This document shows, one piece after another, positions 47,725 to 56,517 of a DNA stretch of 64,000 nucleotides (the stretch's first letter is position 1; the number at the start of each line of letters is the position of its first letter). Both the position numbers and the translations under genes were made by a program. A model generated the notes under the pieces. It saw nothing but the letters and a program-made list of their open reading frames with translations. It had not been told where the DNA came from and searched no databases. Source of the stretch: UBA6522 sp963664945 (GTDB lineage: Bacteria; Pseudomonadota; Gammaproteobacteria; Steroidobacterales; Rariloculaceae); the NCBI GenBank assembly GCA_963664945.1, contig OY761822.1, positions 5,332,001 through 5,396,000 on the forward strand. Reading direction: 5' to 3'.

Positions 47725-48882
47725 TTGGCCACAAGCCTCTCCCAGCGCGACCCAGCCGGATCCGAAGTCAGCCGCCGCCTGATACGGAGGATCCGAAGCG
47801 AGATCGACGAGCGCGGCTGGATCGGTTTCGATCGCTACATGGAGCGAGCGCTGTACGAACCGGAGTTGGGCTACTACCGCAATGGCAGCGTCAAGTTCGG
47901 CCCACGGGGCGATTTCGTGACAGCTCCCGAACTGTCCCCGGTGCTCGCCGGGGCGCTTGCAGTCCAGCTTGGCGAAGTTCTGCGCCACTTCGAGAGCCCG
48001 GTACTCCTGGAAGTGGGCGCCGGAACCGGCAGGCTGGCGGTCGACCTGACGCGCGCGCTGGGTGAACTCGATATCCGCACCCGATACTGGATCCTGGAGA
48101 CGAGCCCCGAACTGCGGGACCGGCAGCGGGCGCGCTGCGCCGCCGCGGGTGTCCAGGCCCGTTGGCTCGATGATTTCCCGGATGAACCCTTTGAAGGCGC
48201 GATCGTCGCCAATGAAGTGCTGGACGCCTTCCCGGCGGCCTGCTTCGTCAAGCGACTCGGCGAGGTGCGGCCGCTGGGCGTCGGTTGGCTGGAGAACGGG
48301 TTCGCCTGGACGGAATGCCCGGTCGACGAACCGCTGTCCCGGCAAATCGCCTCACTGGAGGGCCGACTCGGGCGTCGCCTGCCCGACGGCTACCGGTCGG
48401 AAGTCTCGCGCCTGATGCCATCGTGGATGCATCGCGTCGCCGCCGCCCTCGATCGCGGAGCCGTTTTCATCCTGGACTATGGATTGACCGAAGCCGAGTA
48501 CTACCATCCCCAGCGCAACCAGGGCACGCTGATCTGTCATTTCCGCCACCGCGCTCACGACAACCCCTTTCTCTACCCCGGATTGCAGGACATCAGCGCA
48601 TGGGTCGACTTCAGCGCCTGTGCAAGCGCGGCGCGCCAGGCTGGCCTGACAGTCGCGGGATTCACCACCCAGGGCCAGTTCCTGGTCGAAGCCGGCCCTT
48701 GGCGCCAAGCCGGTACGCGACAGGAATCCGCGGAGCCGGGCGCCGCGGGGCTGGCTGCGGCACAGGCACTGAAGACGCTCGTGCTCCCCGGAGAGATGGG
48801 CGAACGCTTCAAACTCCTGGTGTTGAGCCGCGGCATGCCGGTGGAACCGCCGCCCGGACGGGATTTCCGTGCCCGCCTTTGA
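47725..48882 (+). CDS. MidA/NDUFAF7-type SAM-dependent methyltransferase
   Basis: This protein of about 385 residues is of the DUF185/Methyltransf_28 family. Motifs are the N-terminal GWIGFDRYMERALYEPELGYY, GDFVTAPELSPVLAG, the SAM-binding LLEVGAGTGRLAVDL, VANEVLDAFP and FILDYG. The human relative NDUFAF7 methylates an Arg of a complex I subunit; the bacterial target is not established. I take the TTG at 47725 giving LATSLSQRDPAGSE; other starts upstream would overlap the divergent gene's leader. Confidence 0.82.
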   Translation: MATSLSQRDPAGSEVSRRLIRRIRSEIDERGWIGFDRYMERALYEPELGYYRNGSVKFGPRGDFVTAPELSPVLAGALAVQLGEVLRHFESPVLLEVGAGTGRLAVDLTRALGELDIRTRYWILETSPELRDRQRARCAAAGVQARWLDDFPDEPFEGAIVANEVLDAFPAACFVKRLGEVRPLGVGWLENGFAWTECPVDEPLSRQIASLEGRLGRRLPDGYRSEVSRLMPSWMHRVAAALDRGAVFILDYGLTEAEYYHPQRNQGTLICHFRHRAHDNPFLYPGLQDISAWVDFSACASAARQAGLTVAGFTTQGQFLVEAGPWRQAGTRQESAEPGAAGLAAAQALKTLVLPGEMGERFKLLVLSRGMPVEPPPGRDFRARL

Positions 48883-48926
48883 TTCGCCTGTTGCATCGGT
48901 GAGCACGTAGCGGACAGGATACTGCC

Positions 48927-49730
48927 GTGGAAACCGTACAGACCATCTTTCTGGCGCTGCTTCAGGGCATTGTCGAATTCCTGCCGATCTCCAGTTCCGG
49001 ACACCTGATCCTTGTGCCCGCCGTATTGGGTTGGCAATACCAGGGACTGGCTTTCGACATCGCGGTGCACCTGGGAACTCTCACGGCCGTGATCGTATAC
49101 TTCCGCGGCGACCTGTGGGCAATCGTCACTGCGATGGCGGGCACCGGGGGTCCGAATGCCCGATTGGGTTGGTCCATCATCGTCGCATCGATCCCGGTCG
49201 CCATCGCCGGCCTGCTGTTCTCCGATCCGATCGAAAACAGCCTGCGCCTTGCCGGCACGATCGCCGCCGCCACCGGCGGCTTCGGCCTGCTGCTCTGGCT
49301 CGCCGACCGCCACAAGCGCGAACGCTTCGACGAAACGCAATTGCGGCTGTTGCCTGTCCTCCTGATCGGTCTCTGCCAGGTCCTGGCGCTGATTCCGGGA
49401 ACCTCCCGTTCGGGCATCACCATGACCGCGGGGCTGGCGCTTGGCCTCACCCGCGCGGCCGCAAGCCGGTTCTCGTTCCTTCTGGCCATCCCGGCGCTGG
49501 GTATGGCTTGCGCGTGGCAGCTATGGCAGTTCTCGACAAGCAACGATCCCGTGCCCTGGGCCAGCCTGGGCCTTGCCACGGCAGTGTCGGCGCTGACCGC
49601 CTTCGCGGTCATTGCGGTCTTCCTGCGGGTGATCGAACGGATAGGCTTCTGGGCGTTCGCCCTCTATCGCGTGGCGCTGGCGGTACTGATCGTCTACCTG
49701 CTGCCGCTCGACCACGTCATCTCGGGATAG
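48927..49730 (+). CDS. uppP: Undecaprenyl-diphosphatase UppP (BacA)
   Basis: This 267-residue inner-membrane phosphatase recycles undecaprenyl pyrophosphate for peptidoglycan synthesis and affects bacitracin sensitivity. It has about eight hydrophobic helices, the motif EFLPISSSGH (17-26) and the second motif PGTSRSGIT. The GTG start has AGGA upstream. Confidence 0.97.
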   Translation: METVQTIFLALLQGIVEFLPISSSGHLILVPAVLGWQYQGLAFDIAVHLGTLTAVIVYFRGDLWAIVTAMAGTGGPNARLGWSIIVASIPVAIAGLLFSDPIENSLRLAGTIAAATGGFGLLLWLADRHKRERFDETQLRLLPVLLIGLCQVLALIPGTSRSGITMTAGLALGLTRAAASRFSFLLAIPALGMACAWQLWQFSTSNDPVPWASLGLATAVSALTAFAVIAVFLRVIERIGFWAFALYRVALAVLIVYLLPLDHVISG

Positions 49731-49792
49731 CGGCCCTGGGTTCGCCACCGTTAGTCCCATGACGTGGCGCGCGACAGCAATCCGCTTCATGA

Positions 49793-50572
49793 CTATTCCC
49801 CTTTGAATCCCGGCTTTCGCTTCTCGAAAAAGGCCTTCACACCTTCCGCATGATCCGCGCTGGCGCGCAGGGCAAGCTGTTCGCGCGCTTCAAGGTCGAA
49901 TGTGCTGCCCCAGTCGCTCGCCGCCGCGAAGCGCATCGCCTTCTTGGTGGCGGCAATCGAGAGCGGTGCGCGCACCGCCAGGTTACCGGCCCACTCCAAC
50001 GCCTCTTCCATGAGCGAGGCGGCTGGAACCACCCTGTTCGCCAATCCCAGTTCAACACAACGGGACGCGCTGACACGCTCGGATTCGACACTGAGTTGAA
50101 ACGCCCGGCGATAACCGAGCAGGTGAACCAGGAGCCAGTTCAGACCGCCGTCCGGAACCAGCGAGATCGTGGTAAACGGAGCCAGAAGAAATGCGTCGTC
50201 CGCCATGATCAGCAAGTCGCAGGACAGTGCGAAGGACATGCCGATACCGGCCGCGGCGCCGTTCACGGCACCGATGACGGGCTGATGCATGGTGGCGATG
50301 CATTCCAGGATGGGCCGATATTCGGTCTGCAGCCTTTCCTCGATATTCTTCTGGTCCCGCAACAGGTCCTTCAAGTCTGCGCCTGCGCTGAACGCGCGAC
50401 CTTCGCCGGTCAGAATGACGACCCTGATCGACCGGTCCGCCGCCACCTGCTCGAACGCCGCAAGCATATCCAGCCTCAGGCGCCGGTTGAACGAATTCAT
50501 CGCCTCCGCGCGGCAGATGGTGATGACGGCGACCGCGCCCCGCCGGTCAGTCTTGAGTACGGGTGCGCTCAT
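49793..50572 (-). CDS. Enoyl-CoA hydratase/isomerase-family protein
   Basis: This 259-residue crotonase-fold protein has the oxyanion-hole segments GRAFSAGADLKDL and NGAAAGIGMSFALSCDLLIM. The second active-site acid falls in SLVPDGGLNWLL, with Asp where hydratases have Glu, resembling PaaG-type isomerases more than classical hydratases. The substrate is unknown. It is the last gene of a possible minus-strand run with the STAS, Amt and RsbW genes. Confidence 0.82.
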   Translation of the reverse strand: MSAPVLKTDRRGAVAVITICRAEAMNSFNRRLRLDMLAAFEQVAADRSIRVVILTGEGRAFSAGADLKDLLRDQKNIEERLQTEYRPILECIATMHQPVIGAVNGAAAGIGMSFALSCDLLIMADDAFLLAPFTTISLVPDGGLNWLLVHLLGYRRAFQLSVESERVSASRCVELGLANRVVPAASLMEEALEWAGNLAVRAPLSIAATKKAMRFAAASDWGSTFDLEAREQLALRASADHAEGVKAFFEKRKPGFKGE

Positions 50573-50681
50573 GCGTGCATGGTTCGCCGGTCATGAAGGG
50601 TCGGGGCGTTTTCGATTGACGAACGGCACAGGTCTTGCCGACGCGGGCAGCGGTCCATCCGGAATCGGCGGTGCGCCGCTG

Positions 50682-51020
50682 TCAACTGTCGACAGCGGCG
50701 AGCGCCTCGTCCCTGGAGGAGTGGGTCGAAATGATCTGGTCGAATCCACTGATCTGGAAGATTTCCGCGATGGGTTCGGACAGCGAGCAAAGCGCGAACT
50801 TCACGTCGCGTTTGCCCAGCGTCTTGGCAATCAGCAGGATCGCGCGCAGACCGGCGCTGCTGATGTATGAAAGGTTCTGGCAGTCGATGATGACCGCCCC
50901 TTCGCGATCGCGGACCGCGGTTTGCACGGCACTCTCGAAGTCCCGCGCGTTTTCGCCGTCGATGCGGCCCTCGGCCTTGGCGATCAGGGCTCCGTTCCTG
51001 GTTTCGGTGTTTATCTCCAT
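50682..51020 (-). CDS. STAS-domain anti-sigma factor antagonist
   Basis: This 112-residue SpoIIAA/RsbV-like protein has the phosphorylation loop LSYISSAGLRAIL, with Ser55 the expected target of a kinase of the RsbW type. I chose the ATG giving MEINTETRNG with an AGGG-type site upstream. The matching kinase is encoded about 1.6 kb away, beyond the ammonium transporter gene, same strand. Confidence 0.85.
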   Translation of the reverse strand: MEINTETRNGALIAKAEGRIDGENARDFESAVQTAVRDREGAVIIDCQNLSYISSAGLRAILLIAKTLGKRDVKFALCSLSEPIAEIFQISGFDQIISTHSSRDEALAAVDS

Positions 51021-51148
51021 TGGCCCCTTTCCCTTTCTTCTTCCACAGAAATCCAATTCAGGATGGCGGACCCGGGCATGAGGCATTTTAGCATGGAGCC
51101 CCTGTCCTCAAGGTCTGGATGCCATGTCCCGTTCACTTGCAATCCCGG

Positions 51149-52561
51149 TCAGAGGTCCGTTTCCTCAGGCATGAGAACGAATTCGGGATAGGCTTCGATG
51201 CCCAATTCCGCCGTGTCCTGGCCCAGTTCCTCCACCACCGGCGCAACGCGCGCGCCCAGGGTCCTGTCAATGATCAGCCATGTGGCCGTCGCGGTTGCGA
51301 ACACGAAGATCCCGACCGCGGCGATGCCGGTCAACTGCGCCGGCAGGTTGCCGCCCGCCGCGATACACACCGCCAGCGTGCCCCAAACGCCGGCGAACAG
51401 GTGAGCGGGAATTGCACCGACCACGTCGTCCACCTTCATGCGCTCCATAACCGCTATTCCGCTAACGCAAATGACGCCGCCGACGGCGCCGATGACGATG
51501 GCCCAATAGTGCGCGACGATATCCGGGCCCGCCGTGATGGCGACCAGGCCGGCGATGGCGCCGTTGAGTCCGGCGAGCAGATCGATTCGCCCCAATATCG
51601 GCCGCGACACGCTGATCGCCGCCAACACGCCGGCCGCCGCGGCGAGGTTCGTATTGGCGAGGATATTGCTCACGGCGACGGCGTCCGCGGCGCCTCCCAG
51701 GGCCAACTGGGACCCGCCGTTGAAGCCGAACCAACCGAGCCAGAGGATAAACACGCCCAACGTCACCGCCGGGACGTTCGAAGGCGGCGTTGGCTTGACC
51801 GTACCGTCGTCCCGGAACTTGCCCTTTCTCGGGCCGATGACGATGGCGCCGGCGAGCGCTGCCCAACCCCCGGTGGAGTGGACGATGGTCGAGCCGGCGA
51901 AGTCCTGAAAACCCATCGCGGAGAGCCAGCCACCGCCCCATGTCCAGGACCCCACGATCGGGTAGATGACCGCAGTCAGCACGGCGACAAACGCGAAGAA
52001 CGACCAGAGCTTCACCCTCTCGGCCAGGGCTCCGGACACGATCGATGCCGTCGTCGCCACGAACACCATCTGGAAGAACCAGTCCGACATGGTCGAATAA
52101 CCATTGCCCACAACGGCTTCGACGACTGCTTCCTGACCCTGCAGAAGCGCGATCTCGTCCGGAGTCGTACCGTGGAAGAGCCTGAGCGACCCGAACCAGC
52201 CGCCTTCCGCCACGTTGACGTACATCAGGTTGTAGCCGACGAGATAGAAGGTCAGTCCGGCGATGGAATACAGGCCGATATTCTTCAGGCAGATGACCGA
52301 GGCGTTCTTGGTGCGAACCGACCCGGACTCGAGCATGGTGAAGCCCGCGCACATCCACATGACGAGCGCGCCCCAGATGAGGAAGGAGAAGGAATTGAGC
52401 ACGAACTGCGTTTCGCTTTCGACTTGGGCGGTCGCAATCGACGGCAGCATGCAAGCCGACAGGACCGCCACGATCCTCCCGGCCCCGGCCCCGGCCCCGG
52501 CTCCGGCGACAGGGCGTCGACGACGCCCGGAAGCGGCAAAGCCGCGCTCTTGAAGGCTCAT
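51149..52561 (-). CDS. amt: Ammonium transporter Amt
   Basis: This 470-residue protein has an N-terminal signal-like region preceded by a Gly-Ala tract (AGAGAGAGAG), then 11 helices of the Amt/Mep/Rh fold. The conserved pore His pair is in STIVHSTGGW and GAIPAHLFAG, and CAGFTMLESGS marks helix 2. It moves ammonium into the cell. I chose the ATG at 52561 with AGGAG 8 bases upstream. The Gly-Ala tract comes from four 6-bp CGGCCC units at about 52480-52505, which change length without breaking frame. No glnK is adjacent. Confidence 0.92.
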   Translation of the reverse strand: MSLQERGFAASGRRRRPVAGAGAGAGAGRIVAVLSACMLPSIATAQVESETQFVLNSFSFLIWGALVMWMCAGFTMLESGSVRTKNASVICLKNIGLYSIAGLTFYLVGYNLMYVNVAEGGWFGSLRLFHGTTPDEIALLQGQEAVVEAVVGNGYSTMSDWFFQMVFVATTASIVSGALAERVKLWSFFAFVAVLTAVIYPIVGSWTWGGGWLSAMGFQDFAGSTIVHSTGGWAALAGAIVIGPRKGKFRDDGTVKPTPPSNVPAVTLGVFILWLGWFGFNGGSQLALGGAADAVAVSNILANTNLAAAAGVLAAISVSRPILGRIDLLAGLNGAIAGLVAITAGPDIVAHYWAIVIGAVGGVICVSGIAVMERMKVDDVVGAIPAHLFAGVWGTLAVCIAAGGNLPAQLTGIAAVGIFVFATATATWLIIDRTLGARVAPVVEELGQDTAELGIEAYPEFVLMPEETDL

Positions 52562-52578
52562 TGTTGGTTCTCCTGTCG

Positions 52579-53022
52579 TCAAGTTCCCGTTTTCTTGGTC
52601 AGCGTGACAATGTTTCGACCCTCGTCGCGCCGGTAATCGAAACCATCCATCATCTGGCGCGCAAGGTAAATGCCCAATCCCCCGATGGGCCGATCCTCGA
52701 TGGAAGCCCCGGTGTCGGGATCTTTCGCACTGTCCGGTTCGAACTCGACCCCGTCGTCGGATATTTCGATGGCGAGAACGTCGCCATCCAGCCGGACCAT
52801 CAGGTCGATAAAGCGCTCCTCGCTGTCATCGTAGCCGTAGCTGATGGTGTTCGTCAGGAGCTCGTCTATCGACAGGTTGACGGCGTAGGCAGTGGCGGGA
52901 AGTATGCCGTGCATCGAACAGAATTCATCGATCTTGTCGGCGATGGCGGCGATTTCCCGCAAATCATTCGCCACGGAGAACTGCAGAAGTCCAGTATTGC
53001 CAGCATCGTCAGAAGCGCTCAC
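52579..53022 (-). CDS. RsbW-like anti-sigma factor/serine kinase (HATPase_c_2)
   Basis: This 147-residue GHKL ATPase has the N box SIDELLTNTISYG (Glu54, Asn58), the G1 box SDDGVEF and the G2 box GGLGIYLA. Proteins of this type phosphorylate STAS antagonists or bind sigma factors. Its stop is 17 bases before the Amt start, so the two are cotranscribed. The STAS partner follows Amt. Confidence 0.85.
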   Translation of the reverse strand: MSASDDAGNTGLLQFSVANDLREIAAIADKIDEFCSMHGILPATAYAVNLSIDELLTNTISYGYDDSEERFIDLMVRLDGDVLAIEISDDGVEFEPDSAKDPDTGASIEDRPIGGLGIYLARQMMDGFDYRRDEGRNIVTLTKKTGT

Positions 53023-53455
53023 ACCGATTCACCGTCCACGCGACCGAAGCGTTGCCCGGGGCGAGTTCAGAGGCGCGCGAGTGTCCGCCGGACTATACGG
53101 GCCATTCGCTCCACAACGCACCCAGCCCTCCCTGAATTGTAATGTCCCGACGCCAAGTCCGCCGCGACCGTGGCCTCCCTTATGGCCGCCCATCATAGGC
53201 AGGAGTCCATGTTAATTCAACAAGGTATCCAGGCTCGAATGAGATGGCTCCTACCGGTGAAATGACGGGTTCGGTACAGTTGTTCGGGCACGTTGCTCGA
53301 TTCGAACCTACTGGGTTTGATTGCAGTGCGCGCGTTGCAATCAACTCGAACCGCAGTGGATCGATACGATGCTCCGAGCCCTCGCGCGCAGACTTGACAA
53401 GCGTCACATTGGTAATAGCCTAAGGTGCTGATTTCCGGATTGCCACGAGCGGGAA
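53023..53455. promoter_or_regulatory. Intergenic region with candidate TetR operator
   Basis: No gene is visible. TTGATTGCA (53318-53326) and TGCAATCAA (53337-53345) are perfect 9-bp inverted arms separated by 10 bases, a plausible operator for the TetR-type regulator encoded from 53456. A TTGACA at about 53393 could be a -35 for that gene, with only a weak -10. Confidence 0.5.
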
Positions 53456-53914
53456 GTGACGTTGAGCCAGACCGTATCCGGTTTGAAAGCCAGGACCGTG
53501 TTCCGCGACGGGCCTTCGACGCGGCGGCGAATCCTCCGCGCCGCGCTGAAGGCATTCGCGCGCCACGGATTCGACGGCGTCTCGCTACGCACCATCGCCA
53601 ACGACGCCGGAGTCAATCACCAGCTCATTGCCCACCACTTCGGGTCGAAGCAGGACTTGTGGGACGCCGCGCTCGACGCGCGTCTTGAAGATTTCCAGGA
53701 GGTTCATCAGGCACTGAGCGTCGCAGGCGAAGTATCCGACCCGCGAGAGCAGTTCCGGATCTGCGTGAAGGCGATCGTCGAGTTTACGATCGCATCGCCC
53801 GAGGTACCATGCATCCACTACCACGAAGCCTTGATCAACCGCTCGGCTCCGAAGAACTCGGACCGCTATCAGCGGCTCCTTGAAAAAAGGTACAGCGATG
53901 AGCGACATGATTGA
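53456..53914 (+). CDS. TetR/AcrR-family regulator, short C-terminus
   Basis: This 152-residue protein has a TetR HTH (residues about 20-65: STRRRILRAALKAFARHGFDG, then SLRTIANDAGVNHQLIAHHFGSK). The C-terminal ligand domain is about 50 residues shorter than usual and ends DRYQRLLEKRYSDERHD. The end overlaps the start of the next gene by 17 bases. It may be a truncated or simply short member. It probably controls the flavoprotein-cytochrome cluster. Confidence 0.8.
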   Translation: MTLSQTVSGLKARTVFRDGPSTRRRILRAALKAFARHGFDGVSLRTIANDAGVNHQLIAHHFGSKQDLWDAALDARLEDFQEVHQALSVAGEVSDPREQFRICVKAIVEFTIASPEVPCIHYHEALINRSAPKNSDRYQRLLEKRYSDERHD

Positions 53915-54443
53915 CAGACGCCAGTTTCTTGTAAAGAGCGCGGCAGCGATGTCAGTACCGATACTCGCATATCCCCTTGCCGCGGATGCCGGACAGGTCC
54001 GGCTCCCGTTCGATACCATCATCATGGACGAGAGGATTGGCGGTCACTCCGTCACGTCGCGGGTCGCTCGTGCGTCGGGAATCCAGTGCGTTTCGATTCG
54101 TGGGGATCTGACCCGGTTCTGGTTCGATTCATTGCGCGGCGCATGTCTTGAGAGATCAACCGTGGTTGCCGGGTTCACGTCGGATCTCGACTCCGAAGTG
54201 ATGCGCGCGTTCGCCCGTGATGTCGGGTACCGGCAGGAACTGCGGCTCGACATCGTGATCGATGGCGAAACGGGCCGCGAGTCGGTCCGTCGTTTGATCG
54301 ACCCGGCGCTGCCACCAGAGTTTGCGTTTTCGAGCGAACTGAAAACCCTGGTCGACTACTACGTGACCCTATCGATGCAAGCGGGCGGTCAGCGCAGCCC
54401 CACTCAACTCGCTGCCTGGGTAGTCGCGCCGATTCGCGGCTGA
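53898..54443 (+). CDS. Small Tat-exported protein of unknown function
   Basis: This 181-residue protein has a twin-arginine signal: DRRQFLVKSAAAMSVPILAY then a cleavage site near AADAG. The mature part of about 150 residues has no family I recognise. It starts MSDMID after an AAAGG site and overlaps the TetR end. The gene order, a small Tat protein before a flavoprotein without a signal and a cytochrome, is that of membrane sugar and alcohol dehydrogenases, where the small subunit carries the flavoprotein through Tat. I infer the same role. Confidence 0.6.
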   Translation: MSDMIDRRQFLVKSAAAMSVPILAYPLAADAGQVRLPFDTIIMDERIGGHSVTSRVARASGIQCVSIRGDLTRFWFDSLRGACLERSTVVAGFTSDLDSEVMRAFARDVGYRQELRLDIVIDGETGRESVRRLIDPALPPEFAFSSELKTLVDYYVTLSMQAGGQRSPTQLAAWVVAPIRG

Positions 54444-54503
54444 CTGCCGCGGAACACTTGATCAAGAACCAAACGGCGAACACTGCAACAAAGGGCCAGG
54501 ACC

Positions 54504-56168
54504 ATGCCGCTGCCACAAGGACTATCGCAACAGGATTTTGACAGCGCGATTGCCGAGCTGCGCGAGATCGTCGGAGACGAATGGGTATTCACGAGCGATG
54601 CCCACATCGAGACCTACCGCGACCCGTACTCGCCGCTGCAGGGAACCGATGACGAGCCCATCGCTTCAGCGGCCGTGGCGCCGCACACGGTCGAGCACGT
54701 GCAGGGGGTGCTGCGGGTCGCGAATGACTACGGGATTCCGACCTGGGCGTTCTCGACGGGCAAGAATTTCGGCTATGGCGGAACCGAAGCACGCGTTGCC
54801 GGGTCGATCATCATCGATCTGAAACGAATGAACCGCATCCTGGAGCTTAACGAAACCAACGCGACGGCCATTGTCGAACCCGGGGTCAGCCAGTACGAAT
54901 TGTGGCAGGAAATCCAGCGACGCGGACTCAGGCTCTGGATAGACGGGCCTTCTCCGGCTTACTCGAGCATCGTCGCGATCGGTATCGAGCGTGGCGTGGG
55001 ATACGGCCTCAATGGCGAACGCTACCGGGCGCTTTCCGGCCTCGAGGTCGTGCTGCCCACGGGTGAAGTCATCCGGACGGGCATGGCCGCCATCGAAGGT
55101 TCGGGCGCCTGGGCGCAGTATCCATACGGTCTGGGTCCCCACGTACAGGGGATGTTCTCGCAATCGAATTTCGGCGTCGTCACGAAGGTCGGTGTACGCC
55201 TGATCGCGCATCCGCCGGCTTTTCGTTCGAGCCTGGTCATCGCCCCGAACAACGAAGACGTCGTGCCGATGATCGACACGCTGCGGAAACTCAGGCTCGG
55301 CGGTGCGATCGACAATGCCGTAAGTCTCGGTCCGCACGTTCCGGGAATGGACCCATGGGCGTCGGCGCCGATCGATCCCCCAATGGGCGGGCTCGGTGGT
55401 CCCGGCGGTCCCGGCGGACCGGGCGGTCCCGGCGGGCCAAGCGGTCCCGGCGGACCGGGCGGTCCCGGCGGGCCAAGCGGTCCCGGCGGGCTCGGTGGTC
55501 CCGGCGGGCCGGGCGCTCCGCCGCGGCTGCCGGGATGGAGTTTCCGTCTCGGGCTCTACGGATACGACCGTGTCGTGGAGGCGAACTGGGCAGAAATTCA
55601 GGACGAGTTCAACTCGGCGATCCCCGGCGCAAGCTACGAAACCGAGAAATTCATCGCGCCTTACGACGGCCAGGATAACTGGGAGAGCCGCCACAAGATG
55701 CTCGCAGGCATCCCCTCGTTCCAGGAGACGCCGCTCTGGAACCACGGCGGCGCGTTCATCTCGATGGTCCTGCCGTTCGACGGACAGGCCTATTGGGCGT
55801 TTCGCGAAGTCTACGACCGGGTTTACCGGCGATACGGCCGGCGCTACATCGGCGGCGCATTGCACAACCACTCGCCCTGGAGTCTGATTGCGCTCGGTGC
55901 TGCGCCTGTCGTTCGAGACGATCCGGAAGCGAACGCCCGCTCGCGGGAAATGGCGACGATGCTGATCGAAGAGGCCGGGAAGCTCGGCTATGGCGAGTAT
56001 CGCGCGCCGACACCGTTCGCCGATGAGGCCGCCGCCGCATATGCCTGGAACGATCACGCCTTGATGCGTTTTTTCGAGACGCTCAAGGACACCCTGGATC
56101 CCAACGGCATCCTGGCTCCGGGCAAGAGCGGCATCTGGCCGAGGCGTTACCGGGAGGACCGCGCATGA
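54504..56168 (+). CDS. 4-cresol dehydrogenase/VAO-type flavoprotein with collagen-like insert
   Basis: This 554-residue FAD enzyme of the vanillyl-alcohol oxidase family resembles the PchF subunit of 4-cresol dehydrogenase. It has the PCMH domain (residues about 50-240) with STGKNFGYGG and VEPGVSQYELWQEIQ, then the cap domain and LDPNGILAPGKSGIWP at the end. Residues 295-338 are an insert of Gly-Gly-Pro triplets in the cap. By recall of the PchF sequence, its flavin-linked Tyr384 aligns with Trp412 here, two residues before His414. No signal peptide is visible. It likely oxidises a phenolic substrate, with electrons passing to the cytochrome encoded next. Confidence 0.85.
   Translation: MPLPQGLSQQDFDSAIAELREIVGDEWVFTSDAHIETYRDPYSPLQGTDDEPIASAAVAPHTVEHVQGVLRVANDYGIPTWAFSTGKNFGYGGTEARVAGSIIIDLKRMNRILELNETNATAIVEPGVSQYELWQEIQRRGLRLWIDGPSPAYSSIVAIGIERGVGYGLNGERYRALSGLEVVLPTGEVIRTGMAAIEGSGAWAQYPYGLGPHVQGMFSQSNFGVVTKVGVRLIAHPPAFRSSLVIAPNNEDVVPMIDTLRKLRLGGAIDNAVSLGPHVPGMDPWASAPIDPPMGGLGGPGGPGGPGGPGGPSGPGGPGGPGGPSGPGGLGGPGGPGAPPRLPGWSFRLGLYGYDRVVEANWAEIQDEFNSAIPGASYETEKFIAPYDGQDNWESRHKMLAGIPSFQETPLWNHGGAFISMVLPFDGQAYWAFREVYDRVYRRYGRRYIGGALHNHSPWSLIALGAAPVVRDDPEANARSREMATMLIEEAGKLGYGEYRAPTPFADEAAAAYAWNDHALMRFFETLKDTLDPNGILAPGKSGIWPRRYREDRA
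55387..55520 (+). repeat. Tandem GGT/GGC-CCC repeats encoding a Gly-Gly-Pro tract
   Basis: 9-bp units (GGCGGTCCC and variants) are organised partly into a larger unit of about 42 bp. They encode the collagen-like segment of the flavoprotein. The unit length is a multiple of three, so copy-number changes would keep the frame. Confidence 0.85.
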
Positions 56169-56506
56169 AAAGGATTTCCGTAGTTGCTTCACTGCTGACC
56201 CTGTCATTCGCGCATGGCGGCGCAGCAGCCCAGGACGCGGCACTCGCATTGGGAGAAAGGATTTACCTCGACAAGTGCGAATACTGCCACGGCGATGGTG
56301 TGCAGAAAGGCGGAACGTTCGTGCTTCAGGCGCGATATCGGGATGCCCTGCCCGCGTTGCTGACCGAGCGCACGGACCTCGCGCCCGAGTACATCAGTGC
56401 CGTGTTGCGCACTTGGACGAATGGCATGGCGCCGTTCCGGCCGACGGAAATTTCCGACCCGGAGATGGAAGCCCTTGTCGCCTTCCTGACTCGCACCAAC
56501 GAATGA
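56165..56506 (+). CDS. Class I c-type cytochrome (PchC-like)
   Basis: This 113-residue secreted cytochrome has a signal peptide (residues 1-22, ending GGAAAQ), one heme motif CEYCH (38-42), and a likely Met ligand in NGMAPFRPTEIS. It overlaps the flavoprotein stop by ATGA, so stoichiometric coupled synthesis is likely. It should receive electrons from the flavoprotein, as PchC does from PchF in 4-cresol dehydrogenase. Confidence 0.88.
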   Translation: MKRISVVASLLTLSFAHGGAAAQDAALALGERIYLDKCEYCHGDGVQKGGTFVLQARYRDALPALLTERTDLAPEYISAVLRTWTNGMAPFRPTEISDPEMEALVAFLTRTNE

Positions 56507-56517
56507 CGGAGACACGC

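Noticed and set aside
51119..52636. Long plus-strand frame opposite amt
   Set aside because: Antisense shadow of the ammonium transporter; composition is low in hydrophobic residues and has no motif.
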